Below are positions 54,930 to 63,998 of a DNA stretch of 64,000 nucleotides, one piece after another. Position 1 is the stretch's first letter; each line of letters begins with the position of its first letter. Below the pieces are notes generated by a model, which did no database searches, was not told the origin of the DNA, and was given only the letters and a program-made list of their open reading frames with translations. A program made the translations under genes and the position numbers. The DNA comes from an uncultured Halocynthiibacter sp. (lineage in GTDB: Bacteria > Pseudomonadota > Alphaproteobacteria > Rhodobacterales > Rhodobacteraceae): NCBI GenBank assembly GCA_947503035.1, contig CANNCD010000002.1, positions 186,001 to 250,000 on the forward strand. Direction: 5' to 3'.

Positions 54930-55859
54930 ATGTACGAGAACATCAAAATCGCACGCGACCTCGAAGAACTCCTGAATTCACGTAGCGAGATTACGAACGC
55001 CCAAGTCGTCGAGGTCCTTAAGGGCGGAAACCAGAACCACGTTTGTATTGTCGAAATCGACGGAACGCAGGTGGTGGTCAAGCGGTTCTTGGGCGACGGC
55101 GCCGCGGAAACGGTAAGCTCCCTCCAAGCTGAGCTTCGCTTCGTCGCGGGCATCATGAAAACGGGGCGGAACCGAATCAATGAATGTGTGTTTGCGTTCC
55201 CCGAGCAGGGCCTAGTTGGGCTTAGCTTTGTCCCAGGGCGACGCTTGGGCGCAGTTTTGAGCGAGACGCGAGGGGAAGAACGTGGTGCGCTAATGGAGCA
55301 TGCCGGAGAATGGCTTGGTCAATATACCGCGTCACGGCGGCGGGTTGGTTCGTTCGCTCCGATACACTGGCTGGGGCGGTTGTCGAAGCTCGGTGAATGT
55401 CGCCCCGAGGATGGTGCGTTGCTGGCTGGTCTACGGAAATCCCTTGAGAGCCAAGCGCCGCGGATACAAGGATGTCAGGTCACCCATGCGGCGACCCACG
55501 GAGACTATGTTGGTCTTAACGCGCATTACCATGAGGGCGTCATCTACGGCGTCGACGTGCAGGGCGAATCTTGGCTGCCTTTGGCGCGTGATATAACCGG
55601 TTTTCTTGTGTGGGAGGGGCTGCGTTCGCGGCCGGCGCCAGAAGATATGTGGCTTGGGCTGCGGCGGCAGGATAGCGAGCGGTTTTTGGTTGGGGTGGAT
55701 CTGCCCAGCGTTGAACACAACAGCGTTCTACCGTTTATGATTGGGGTCCAGCTATACAAGCGGATCATTGAGCGTAGTAACAACCTCAAGAAGTTGGACC
55801 GTTTGTCCCATGCCGTTGAAAACTATATTTCAACTGCTGCCTGTCTGCCTGAGACTTGA
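54930..55859 (+). CDS. APH/choline-kinase-like protein of unknown substrate
   Basis: The 309-residue protein shows the protein-kinase-like fold of aminoglycoside phosphotransferases: a candidate ATP-site Lys51 (TQVVVKRF), a Brenner-type catalytic motif HGDYVGLNAHYHEGVIYGVD with Asp192 and Asn197, and a metal-binding Asp209. An antibiotic substrate is unlikely to be readable from this; many such kinases phosphorylate small alcohols or sugars. It stands alone after tRNA-Lys. Its last 37 bases overlap the convergent GGDEF-EAL gene. Confidence 0.65.
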   Translation: MYENIKIARDLEELLNSRSEITNAQVVEVLKGGNQNHVCIVEIDGTQVVVKRFLGDGAAETVSSLQAELRFVAGIMKTGRNRINECVFAFPEQGLVGLSFVPGRRLGAVLSETRGEERGALMEHAGEWLGQYTASRRRVGSFAPIHWLGRLSKLGECRPEDGALLAGLRKSLESQAPRIQGCQVTHAATHGDYVGLNAHYHEGVIYGVDVQGESWLPLARDITGFLVWEGLRSRPAPEDMWLGLRRQDSERFLVGVDLPSVEHNSVLPFMIGVQLYKRIIERSNNLKKLDRLSHAVENYISTAACLPET

Positions 55860-58495
55860 ACCGTGCCAAGAAAACGCGTCATCTGTTCCATGGGCATCGG
55901 TTTTCCTAGGGCGAACCCCTGAAGCGCATCACACCCAATTGTCCGCAGAACCCTTGCCTGTAGCTGGCTTTCGACGCCCTCGGCAAGAACTTGGATATTT
56001 AGGGCGCGCGCCATTTCCACAATGGATCGGAGGACCTGACGGTTTGCATGGTTTTCAAGGACGGGCGACACCAACGAGCGATCAATTTTAAGACGGTTCG
56101 GTTCAAGCCGCAGCAGGCTAACAATAGACGCAAAGCCCGTACCGAAATCATCGATCTCAATATCAATCCCAAGTTCTTTGATACTGCGGACATTGTTTAT
56201 GAGTTGATCGTCGTCTTCGCCGACGAAAATGGATTCGAGAAGCTCGAACGAAAGGGTGCCTTTCGGAATGCTCAGGGTCCGAAGTTCGTCGATTAATTCA
56301 TCGCTGCAAAGGCGCCGTGGTGAAATGTTGACGGCAATTTTTGGCACCTGAAGACCCAATGTACGCCATGTTTCGATGTCACGCAGTGTGTGCTCCATGA
56401 TCTGAGCATCTATTTCTGCCTCAAGCTTGAGCTGCTTGGCCGCCGGCATAAACGCCTCGGGGGTTAGGACGCCTCGGATTGGGTGGTGCCAGCGGGCCAG
56501 TGCCTCAATACCAACCAGACGCTGGTCGCTTGCGTGGAACTGTGGCTGATAGGCGGGGATAAATTGGCTTTGTTCAATCGCCGAAAAGATGTCCTCGGTG
56601 CTTCTGATGAGTTCAAAGGATTCGGGGGCTTGGAGGCCGGTATGAAAGGCATAGCGATTGCGACCGATGCCCTTGGCCTGATAGAGGGCTGCGTCGGCTT
56701 GGGCAAGAAAGCCAAGCCATGAGGTCGTGGTCGTCTTTACTGGTGCAATCCCAATGGAAACCGCGGGTTTATAAATTTTGCCCTTGATGATCATGGGGTG
56801 TTGTACGGCCGCGATGATGCGTTGCGCGAGGCGTGCGAGTTCGGCATCAAGATTGGCCGCGTCGCCAAGGTCGCGACAGCAAAAGAGCACAAATTCGTCA
56901 CCCCCGGTGCGTGCGACGAAGTCTTCGTCGCGACAACACCGATCAATGGCGCGGGCGGCATGGGCGAGGACTTTGTCGCCGGCGGCATGCCCATGAGAAT
57001 CGTTCACTTGCTTAAAGCTATCGAGATCGATCTGAATGATCCCGACCACCCTCTTGCCTGTGGTCCGAGGTACCCCAAGTTCCGCTACATACTCTTCAAA
57101 GTAGCGTCGGTTCGGGAGACCCGTCATCGGATCATGAAGCGCCATATATTCAAGTTGGTCCTTGGCACGCAGAAGGTCCTTGTTGCGTTTTACCGCCACG
57201 CGATGCGCATGGATGAGCTCCTCTGTTTTCTTGTTTTCCGCAGTGACATCCCATTGAGCATTCAGAAGAAGTCGATCCCCGTCGGTCTGGACACTGGACC
57301 AAATTGATCGGACGTGTCTTTCGGAATGGTCGGGCAAACGGATGCGGAATTCGGACTCCACACGTGGGCGCCCGCCCAGAACCACACGAAAATCATTGAT
57401 GGCCCGCCCGCGATCCTTTGGGTGGATCTTTTTCCACCAACTCCGAAGTGACTGCGCATCGTCCGAGGGGGACATAGCAAACAGTTCATACGTCCTGTCA
57501 TCCCAGCTGACCTGCCGTGTATTGGCGTCAACTTGGAAAATCCCGATGTTTGATGCCTCAAGCGCGATCCCAAGCCGTGTCGTCAGCGCCTCAAGGCGCT
57601 TTTCTCGGCGGCGGTCCACGAGCTGACTGTGATGTTTGGTATGTAACAGGTGACAGACCCAAGCGGTCGGTCCAATGACAAGCAAACCAAGGATGCCAAT
57701 AGAAAAATGGGAAATGGAGCGTGTGACGACTTCGTTCCCGTTGACGGCGCCGGTACGGATGGATTGTAAAACCCAGCGAAGGTCTCCGACGATCAACATC
57801 TCTGATATTGCATCCGTCATATCTATCGTGGGCGTGCCAAAGATGTAGGTTCCGCTTGTGGCATCCTTAATGGTTACTGTGTGGTTTTTGATGTGAAGCG
57901 CACCCGCCTGTACGAGAACTTCCTCGATGTTGATAAGCACCACCACCGATGTCGCCAAACCAGTTTCAATAGGGGTTTGGAGCACGATCCACTTACGACC
58001 GTTAGGTTGACTAACAATATTGCTGAAGATGGTGCCGCGCAGTGAGCGCCCAGCCGTCGTGATTGCGTTGGACGTTTTCCAATCATCAAAGGACGTGCCA
58101 ACACTAAGAGTGTGCGTGCCGTCGCGAGAACTTCGATTTGTCACGATTCCATCCTGAACAATCGCAACTTCGTCAAAACTATTGGAAAGGGCCAGCAGGG
58201 CTTGCGTGGCGGTATCAAGCTGGTCTGGCGTGTTGGTGACGCGCTCTGACATGGTTTGAGAAATGCTTTCGACAACATACATGTCATGCTCAAGCCTGCT
58301 CTCAATGCCTAGATGCAGCTGTGTCAAAAGTCGTCGTGAATCCTCGCCATTTGTGCGATTTTGAAGAGTTTGGTCTTGTTGGAATATGAACGCAATGCCG
58401 AGGATTACGAATACAGCAGCGAAAACGGCCGGAGCATAACTGAGGTACAGGTCTGACGGTCGCGTGTCAGTTTCGAAGCGGCCTGTTTTGTACAC
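55823..58495 (-). CDS. Membrane GGDEF-EAL cyclic di-GMP protein with periplasmic sensor and PAS
   Basis: The 890-residue protein has two membrane helices (about 20-40 and 265-290) bounding a roughly 220-residue periplasmic sensor of CHASE-like size, then a PAS region (about 300-425), a GGDEF domain and an EAL domain. GGDEF is intact (RTGGDEFVLF). EAL is intact too (GIEALARWHHP, DDFGTGFAS, LKIDRSL, LAEGVES, LQGFALGKPM), so both synthesis and breakdown of c-di-GMP are possible. It may link an outside signal to motility or to the polysaccharide locus, both encoded in this window. It is divergent from the molybdenum hydroxylase operon. Confidence 0.93.
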   Translation of the reverse strand: MYKTGRFETDTRPSDLYLSYAPAVFAAVFVILGIAFIFQQDQTLQNRTNGEDSRRLLTQLHLGIESRLEHDMYVVESISQTMSERVTNTPDQLDTATQALLALSNSFDEVAIVQDGIVTNRSSRDGTHTLSVGTSFDDWKTSNAITTAGRSLRGTIFSNIVSQPNGRKWIVLQTPIETGLATSVVVLINIEEVLVQAGALHIKNHTVTIKDATSGTYIFGTPTIDMTDAISEMLIVGDLRWVLQSIRTGAVNGNEVVTRSISHFSIGILGLLVIGPTAWVCHLLHTKHHSQLVDRRREKRLEALTTRLGIALEASNIGIFQVDANTRQVSWDDRTYELFAMSPSDDAQSLRSWWKKIHPKDRGRAINDFRVVLGGRPRVESEFRIRLPDHSERHVRSIWSSVQTDGDRLLLNAQWDVTAENKKTEELIHAHRVAVKRNKDLLRAKDQLEYMALHDPMTGLPNRRYFEEYVAELGVPRTTGKRVVGIIQIDLDSFKQVNDSHGHAAGDKVLAHAARAIDRCCRDEDFVARTGGDEFVLFCCRDLGDAANLDAELARLAQRIIAAVQHPMIIKGKIYKPAVSIGIAPVKTTTTSWLGFLAQADAALYQAKGIGRNRYAFHTGLQAPESFELIRSTEDIFSAIEQSQFIPAYQPQFHASDQRLVGIEALARWHHPIRGVLTPEAFMPAAKQLKLEAEIDAQIMEHTLRDIETWRTLGLQVPKIAVNISPRRLCSDELIDELRTLSIPKGTLSFELLESIFVGEDDDQLINNVRSIKELGIDIEIDDFGTGFASIVSLLRLEPNRLKIDRSLVSPVLENHANRQVLRSIVEMARALNIQVLAEGVESQLQARVLRTIGCDALQGFALGKPMPMEQMTRFLGTVQVSGRQAAVEI

Positions 58496-58630
58496 ATGAT
58501 TTTCCTAAAAGCAGCGAATTCAATGGGAAACGCGATGAATCATATTCAGTTATTGCAATACTAAGTGGGCATTGTTCAGGCAAATTCTTACCAAAAGGTT
58601 AACGAACATGTGCCATTGGGGGTGGAAGTT

Positions 58631-58648
58631 TGTAATCATGTGATTACA
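58631..58648. promoter_or_regulatory. Perfect inverted repeat upstream of the molybdenum hydroxylase operon
   Basis: TGTAATCA and TGATTACA are exact 8-base inverted arms with a TG spacer, 28 bases before the start codon of the 2Fe-2S subunit gene. The size, symmetry and position suit a dimeric repressor. The rest of the 180-base divergent region shows nothing further. Confidence 0.6.
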
Positions 58649-58675
58649 TGGATGGAACCATCGGAGGAGGCACCC

Positions 58676-59140
58676 ATGAAAATCATTGTAAATGGAATTG
58701 AGCACACCCTAAGCGTTGAGCCCGAAATGCCGCTGCTTTGGGTGTTGCGAGATGAGTTGGGCATTACCGGCCCAAAGTATGGGTGTGGCATTGCCCAATG
58801 TGGTGCGTGTTCTGTGATGATTGACGGGCGCGCCACACGATCCTGTTCGGTTCCTATCGGTCAGGTCGATGCCCCCGTCACCACAATCGAGGGGCTGGGG
58901 GCGCCGGATGCACTGCACGTCGTTCAAGAGGCTTGGATTGCACATCAAGTGGCCCAGTGCGGCTATTGTCAGGCAGGCCAAATTATGGCCGCTACCGCGT
59001 TTCTGGCCAAGACCCCTGATCCCACCGATGACCAAATCGACGCCGCCATGAGCGCAAACCTCTGTCGTTGCGGGACATACCCACGCATTCGTGCGGCTAT
59101 GAAAACGGCTGCTGCCGCGCTGCGGGGCGATGCAGCATGA
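58676..59140 (+). CDS. 2Fe-2S subunit of an IorA-type molybdenum hydroxylase
   Basis: The 154-residue protein starts at ATG 58676 after GGAGGAGG. Both 2Fe-2S sets are intact: [21 protein letters not shown] (given as [11 protein letters not shown] and RATRSC) and the second set CGYCQAGQ with CRCGTY. It is the small electron-transfer subunit of the xanthine-oxidase family, isoquinoline 1-oxidoreductase type. It lacks a signal peptide, so it should be exported with its Tat-bearing partner. Its stop overlaps the large-subunit start as ATGA. Confidence 0.9.
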   Translation: MKIIVNGIEHTLSVEPEMPLLWVLRDELGITGPKYGCGIAQCGACSVMIDGRATRSCSVPIGQVDAPVTTIEGLGAPDALHVVQEAWIAHQVAQCGYCQAGQIMAATAFLAKTPDPTDDQIDAAMSANLCRCGTYPRIRAAMKTAAAALRGDAA

Positions 59141-61371
59141 GCAGAATAGGAACGATCACCCGCCGAACCTTCATGGTTGGCACAGCCGCGATTTCTGGCG
59201 GGATTGCCCTTGGGTTCTACGCCTATAAAGAACCAATCGATAACCCGCTCCTTGATGGTCTTGGGGCGGGCGAAGCGGCAATTACCCCCTATGTAAAGAT
59301 CGATCAGAACGGCGTCACGATTATCACCCCTCGCGCCGACAGCGGGCAGGGGGCCTATTCGGTTCAGGCCGCTCTGGTGGCAGAAGAGCTTGATGTTGAT
59401 CTGGGCGCCATCACGATCGATCCTGGTGTGCCAAGTGCCGCGTATTTCAACGGCAAAGTCATCGCCGAGGGGCTTCCTTTTGCGTCGACGGATATGGGGA
59501 CCCTGGCCAAAGGGGCGCGTTCAATGGGACAGGTGTTGGGCAAAATCATGGGGGTGCAGGTGACAGGCGGATCATCCACGGTCGCCGATGCCTATGAAAA
59601 ACTACGCATCGCGGGTGCCGTGGCGCGTGAGACGTTGAAACAGGTTGCGGCGGACAAAACCGGCCTTGCGGCTGATGTGCTTCGGACCCAAGACGGGCGG
59701 GTTCTGTTGCCGGATGGAACGTCAATTGCCTATACCGCCTTGGCCGCGTCCAAGGTCGAGCCCATTTCCAAAGTCACCCTGCGCGATCAAAGCGATTGGC
59801 GCTATCTGACCAAATCGATGCAGCGGATCGACATGGTCCAAAAATCCACGGGGACGCTGACCTATGGGATTGATCTTCGGTTCGATGGCATGGTGTTTGC
59901 CACAGTGCGAACCAACCCACGCCTTGGCGGCGGGGTCCGTGGGTTCGACGCAATTGATGCACGCGCCGCGCGTGGGGTCATCGATGTGATCCCCGTGACC
60001 GGTGGCGCAGCCGTTGTCGCCGACAACACGTGGCGGGCCTTTCGCGCCGCCGATATGATTGAATTCGACTGGGGCGATGCCCCGTACCCCCACGAACAGG
60101 CGGATATGTGGGATACTGTATCGCAGTCGTTCACCAAGGCTCATCAGGACAGCCAGTTCAAGGACACGGGCGACGTCGACGCCGCCTTGACCACCGGTGA
60201 AACGTTGTCCGCAGAATACCGGATTCCCTATTTGGGGCACGCGCCGCTGGAACCGCTGAACGCCGTGGTGAAATACGACGGTACGCGGCTTGATGTATGG
60301 ACCGGCACCCAGATCCCGCTGTTTATGGTTGGTAATATCGAGCGACTTCACGGTATTTCCGCCGATAATATCCACATTCAGAACCAATACATGGGCGGAA
60401 GCTTTGGGCGGCGTCTTGAGGATGACTATGTCCAACAGGCGGTTGAGATCGCACTTTCTATGCCGAACGTCCCGATCAAAATGACATGGTCCCGAGAAGA
60501 AGACATGACACATGATTTTCCACGCCCAATGCAGATTGCGCGCGCGAGTGGGGCGGTCGAAAATGGGGCGGTGACAGCGTTTGATTTGGCCATCGCGGCG
60601 GCGTCCACAACCGCGTCGCAGATGTCACGGATTGGCCAGCCGGCCTTTGGTCCTGATGTGGCAATTGTCGCGGGTGCGTGGGATCAACCGCTGGCGATCC
60701 CGAACTATCGGGTGACAGGCTATCGCGCGCCCGCGCTTGTTCCGGTGAGCTCTTGGAGATCCGTTGGCGCGTCGGGCAATGCGTTTTTCCACAACGGCTT
60801 TCTGGATGAACTGTTCCATAAGGCGGGCGCGGACCCGCTCGAAGAGCTGCTGCGGCTGTGCGATCACGACCTGTCGCGCAAGGTTCTGCAGGCCGTGGGT
60901 GAGATGTCCGACTGGGGCACCCCGCTTGGGGCGAACCGTGGGCGCGGCATTGCCTTTACCGTAGCCTTTGGTGTTCCAACCGCCGAGGTGGTCACCGTCA
61001 CCAACACCCCGCAGGGTATCAAGATCGACGAGGTTTTCGTCGCCGCCGAAGTGGGCAAGGTCATCGACCCCGTGAATTTCCAGAACCAAGCCGAAGGCGG
61101 TGTGATCTGGGCGCTGGGCCATGCGATGAATTGCGAGGTGACCTTTGCCGATGGGATGGCCGAGCAAACAAATTTTCATGCCTATGAGGCGATGCGCATG
61201 TATCAGACCCCAAAGGTGACGGTGCGCGCGTTGGAAAACGGTCCCGACGTGCGCGGCATTGGGGAGCCTACCGTGCCCCCTGCAGCGCCTGCTTTGGCCA
61301 ACGCGATTTACGCCGCAACCGGTCTGCGCATTCGCGAAATGCCTATGAACAAACATATCGACTTTGTATGA
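59137..61371 (+). CDS. Molybdopterin-binding large subunit, IorB-type, Tat-exported
   Basis: The 744-residue protein starts at ATG 59137 with a Tat signal ([20 protein letters not shown]). It has the family's substrate and cofactor blocks, such as [37 protein letters not shown] and [20 protein letters not shown], the last with the Glu of the active site. It is the aldehyde-oxidase/isoquinoline-1-oxidoreductase type without FAD. Substrates are aldehydes or N-heterocycles in relatives; which applies here is unknown. A cytochrome gene follows eight bases later. Confidence 0.9.
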   Translation: MSRIGTITRRTFMVGTAAISGGIALGFYAYKEPIDNPLLDGLGAGEAAITPYVKIDQNGVTIITPRADSGQGAYSVQAALVAEELDVDLGAITIDPGVPSAAYFNGKVIAEGLPFASTDMGTLAKGARSMGQVLGKIMGVQVTGGSSTVADAYEKLRIAGAVARETLKQVAADKTGLAADVLRTQDGRVLLPDGTSIAYTALAASKVEPISKVTLRDQSDWRYLTKSMQRIDMVQKSTGTLTYGIDLRFDGMVFATVRTNPRLGGGVRGFDAIDARAARGVIDVIPVTGGAAVVADNTWRAFRAADMIEFDWGDAPYPHEQADMWDTVSQSFTKAHQDSQFKDTGDVDAALTTGETLSAEYRIPYLGHAPLEPLNAVVKYDGTRLDVWTGTQIPLFMVGNIERLHGISADNIHIQNQYMGGSFGRRLEDDYVQQAVEIALSMPNVPIKMTWSREEDMTHDFPRPMQIARASGAVENGAVTAFDLAIAAASTTASQMSRIGQPAFGPDVAIVAGAWDQPLAIPNYRVTGYRAPALVPVSSWRSVGASGNAFFHNGFLDELFHKAGADPLEELLRLCDHDLSRKVLQAVGEMSDWGTPLGANRGRGIAFTVAFGVPTAEVVTVTNTPQGIKIDEVFVAAEVGKVIDPVNFQNQAEGGVIWALGHAMNCEVTFADGMAEQTNFHAYEAMRMYQTPKVTVRALENGPDVRGIGEPTVPPAAPALANAIYAATGLRIREMPMNKHIDFV

Positions 61372-61378
61372 GGCGCCT

Positions 61379-61942
61379 ATGAAATATCTGCTACTCGCCT
61401 GTGCTGTGGGGCTCGCTACCGGCGCAAACGCCCAAGAAACCAGCCGCGCCGCCGGTCTTGAACATTGGACCCGCGTTTATGAGGTGCTGTCAAATCCACG
61501 CTGCGCGAATTGTCACGTGGGTGCGGATAACCGGCCGATGTGGTCGGGGCCGAACTATCGGGTCGCGCGGGTGCATGGGATGAATATTAACGCGGGCGAC
61601 AGCCGCAAGGGCGATGAACATATCCCATGTATGACCTGTCACGGCTCGGAAAATGGGGCGTTGCCGCATGCGCCCCCGGGGGCCGATGCGGAGTGGCGAT
61701 TGGCGCCGGTTGAATTCGAATGGTTCGGTAAAACGGCACGCGAGGTTTGCGAACAAATGCGCGATCCCACCCGAAACGGGGGCCGCAGCGCCGCCGACCT
61801 TGCCGACCACGTCAGTCACGATGCCTTTGTCGGGTGGGGATGGGCGCCGGGGCTTGGCCGTGCGCCGGCACCGTTTTCACAGTCCGAACATGAGCAGGAT
61901 ATCTTGGGCTGGGGCGCGGCGGGCATGCCTTGTCCAGACTAA
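61379..61942 (+). CDS. Periplasmic diheme cytochrome c
   Basis: The 187-residue protein has a Sec signal peptide (KYLLLACAVGLATGANAQE) and two heme c motifs, CANCH (42-46) and CMTCH (84-88). It most likely takes electrons from the IorA/IorB enzyme encoded directly upstream. I do not recognise it as a classic cytochrome family; it resembles cytochrome subunits encoded with such oxidoreductases. ATG 61379 lies eight bases after the large-subunit stop. The stop overlaps that of znuB. Confidence 0.85.
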   Translation: MKYLLLACAVGLATGANAQETSRAAGLEHWTRVYEVLSNPRCANCHVGADNRPMWSGPNYRVARVHGMNINAGDSRKGDEHIPCMTCHGSENGALPHAPPGADAEWRLAPVEFEWFGKTAREVCEQMRDPTRNGGRSAADLADHVSHDAFVGWGWAPGLGRAPAPFSQSEHEQDILGWGAAGMPCPD

Positions 61943-62739
61943 GAGCGGTTGTCTGATCGTCGTGCGCCGATGATTGCGGTGACGATGAACAGGACCGACG
62001 CGACACAGACGATGGATGGGCCGGTTGGTGTGTCAAATTGGTACGACGACCGCATTCCGCCCACAACCGCCAATGTCCCGATTGCCGCAGCCCAAATGGC
62101 CATGGCCTCGGGGGTGCGGGCCAGTGGGCGCGCGGCGGCGGCGGGGATGATCAACATCGCCGCGATGAGCAACACGCCCACGACCTTAATCGCGACGGCA
62201 ACCACAACGGCCAGCGCGAGCGAAAGAAGCATTCGTTCGCGGTTGGGGTTGATCCCACTGGCCGAGGCCAAATCGGGGTTCAGAGTGGCGATCAACAATG
62301 GCGACCAACGCCAGATCATCAGTACGATGACCGACAGGGCACCGCCCCAAATCACCGTCAAATCGGTGCGCCCCACCGCAAGGATGTCGCCAAAGAGATA
62401 GGACATAAGATCAATGCGCACCCCCTGAAGGAGCGACACTGCCACGAGGCCAAAGGCAATCGCTGAATGCGCCATCACCCCCAACAGCGTATCCATGGCA
62501 TATCCGCGACCGCTTAGGGTCGAGACGATAAGAGCCATGATCAATGCCACGGCCAAAACGCCGACAAAGATCGACGTAGAAAGGGCAAGCGAAAGCGCCA
62601 CACCAAGGATCGCGGCATGTGCGGTCGCATCGCCAAAATACGCCATCCGCCGCCATACGACAAAACAGCCAAGCGGCGCGGCCGCGAGTGCAACACCAAT
62701 GCCGGCGAGCGTCGCGCGGATCAGAAAATCATCCAACAT
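61939..62739 (-). CDS. znuB: Zinc ABC transporter permease
   Basis: The 266-residue membrane protein starts at ATG 62739 (LDDFLIRATLAGIGVALAAA); the frame runs on upstream only because it is inside znuC. GDATAHAAILGVALSLAL and the MLIIPAAAARPLARTPEAMA blocks are typical of the ABC-3 family for zinc or manganese. It has about eight to nine helices. The 11-base overlap with znuC and the zur gene first in the operon identify zinc as the substrate. Confidence 0.93.
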   Translation of the reverse strand: MLDDFLIRATLAGIGVALAAAPLGCFVVWRRMAYFGDATAHAAILGVALSLALSTSIFVGVLAVALIMALIVSTLSGRGYAMDTLLGVMAHSAIAFGLVAVSLLQGVRIDLMSYLFGDILAVGRTDLTVIWGGALSVIVLMIWRWSPLLIATLNPDLASASGINPNRERMLLSLALAVVVAVAIKVVGVLLIAAMLIIPAAAARPLARTPEAMAIWAAAIGTLAVVGGMRSSYQFDTPTGPSIVCVASVLFIVTAIIGARRSDNRS

Positions 62740-63484
62740 GGCCGTTATCCCCAGAATGGTCGTGGCTACAGGTTTCGTCATGACGGTGGTTGTGGTCGTG
62801 ACGATAAAGCGCCAACGCCCCCTGCGTGCCTGACCCGAACAACGCACGATATTCGGGGGCGGATGCCACGATATCGGGCGTGCCGTGGCAACAGACATGC
62901 CCGTTCAGGCAGATCACCCGATCGGATGCCGCCATGACAACGTGTAAATCGTGGCTGACCATAAGAACAGCACAGCCAAGGCGCGCCCGTACGTCTTCGA
63001 TCTGACGATAGAACGACGCCGCACCTGGTTGATCAAGCCCCTGCGTCGCCTCGTCCAAGATCAACAAATTGGGCCGATCCAAAAGCGCACGCGCCAGCAA
63101 AACCCGCTGCAATTGCCCACCAGACAGGTCAACGATTTGACGCGCGCCGATGTCATCAACGCCCGCCGCAGCAAGTGCCGATTGGGTGTCGGGTGCGCTT
63201 CTACGGCGCGGAAGGCTTAGGAAACGGGAAACCGTCATCGGCAAAGACGCGTCGATTTGGAGCTTTTGCGGAACATAGCCGATCCGAAGGTCATCGGCAC
63301 GCTTGATGCCACCGCTTGTTGGGGGCAATGCACCGATAATCGCCCGCATTAGGGTCGATTTTCCCGATCCGTTCGGGCCGATCACGGTTACAATTTCACC
63401 TGCAGATATCGAAAAATCAACATGAGACAACGCCGCATGCCCGCCCAGATTGACGGACAGGTTGTTTACATTCACAAGGCTCAT
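62729..63484 (-). CDS. znuC: Zinc ABC transporter ATP-binding protein
   Basis: The 251-residue ATPase starts at ATG 63484, overlapping the zur stop as ATGA. Walker A GPNGSGKST, signature LSGGQLQRVLLARAL and Walker B LLILDEATQGLD are intact. The C-terminus is His-rich (HDHNHRHDETCSHDHS), a zinc-linked feature seen in ZnuC of relatives. It drives ZnuB. Confidence 0.95.
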   Translation of the reverse strand: MSLVNVNNLSVNLGGHAALSHVDFSISAGEIVTVIGPNGSGKSTLMRAIIGALPPTSGGIKRADDLRIGYVPQKLQIDASLPMTVSRFLSLPRRRSAPDTQSALAAAGVDDIGARQIVDLSGGQLQRVLLARALLDRPNLLILDEATQGLDQPGAASFYRQIEDVRARLGCAVLMVSHDLHVVMAASDRVICLNGHVCCHGTPDIVASAPEYRALFGSGTQGALALYRHDHNHRHDETCSHDHSGDNGHVG

Positions 63485-63963
63485 GCAGCAGGCGTTTCCA
63501 CACAATTCGGGCAGATGCCTTCGATCTCGATGGTAGATTTCTGGACCGTAAAACCAGCCTGTTTTGCGATCTGATCAATCTGGCCTTGGGTCGGGTCGGT
63601 GTGGGCCTCGACGACGCTTTCGCAGCTGGTGCAAATCAGAAACGCGGGCGTGTGTTCGTTGCCGGAATGCGTGCAGGCGGTATAGGCATTGCGGTTCTCG
63701 ATCTTGTGGACGAACCCGTGGGTCACCAAGAAATCCAACGCGCGATAGGCGACCGGCGGCTGTGAACCAAGCCCCTCGGACGAGATAACCGCAAGGATAT
63801 CATAGGCCCCAAGCGCCTTGTGATCATTCAGCAGAAGTTCAAGCACCCGACGACGCACTGGCGTAAGTTTGAGCTTTCTCTCACGGCAATAGGTCTCGGC
63901 TGCGGTCAGCGCGCCAGAGATGCAGACAGTGTGGTCATGGTGTTCAAAGCCGCTTTGGGACAT
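63481..63963 (-). CDS. zur: Zinc uptake regulator (Fur family)
   Basis: The 160-residue protein has the Fur-type winged helix (KLTPVRRRVLELLLNDHKAL; VAYRALDFLVTHGFVHKIEN) and the zinc-binding pairs CTSC and CPNC, and a His/Glu cluster at HSGNEH. Location in front of znuC and znuB points to Zur, which represses zinc uptake when zinc is plentiful. znuA, the periplasmic partner, is often divergent and would begin beyond the right edge. Confidence 0.92.
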   Translation of the reverse strand: MSQSGFEHHDHTVCISGALTAAETYCRERKLKLTPVRRRVLELLLNDHKALGAYDILAVISSEGLGSQPPVAYRALDFLVTHGFVHKIENRNAYTACTHSGNEHTPAFLICTSCESVVEAHTDPTQGQIDQIAKQAGFTVQKSTIEIEGICPNCVETPAA

Positions 63964-63983
63964 GGTCGCTCCTGTGCTGTGCT

Positions 63984-63998
63984 TGATATAATGTAACA
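63984..63998. promoter_or_regulatory. Candidate Zur operator
   Basis: TGATATAATGTAACA, 21 bases before the zur start, is an A/T-rich imperfect palindrome like alphaproteobacterial Zur boxes. The window ends two bases later, so the divergent side cannot be seen. Confidence 0.5.

Noticed and set aside
54930-55859. Aminoglycoside resistance gene
   Set aside because: Only the general kinase fold is visible, and no specific resistance family signature can be read.
54658-55859. Genomic island beginning at tRNA-Lys
   Set aside because: No integrase, phage or transfer gene is present, and the following genes look chromosomal. The inverted repeat alone is not enough.
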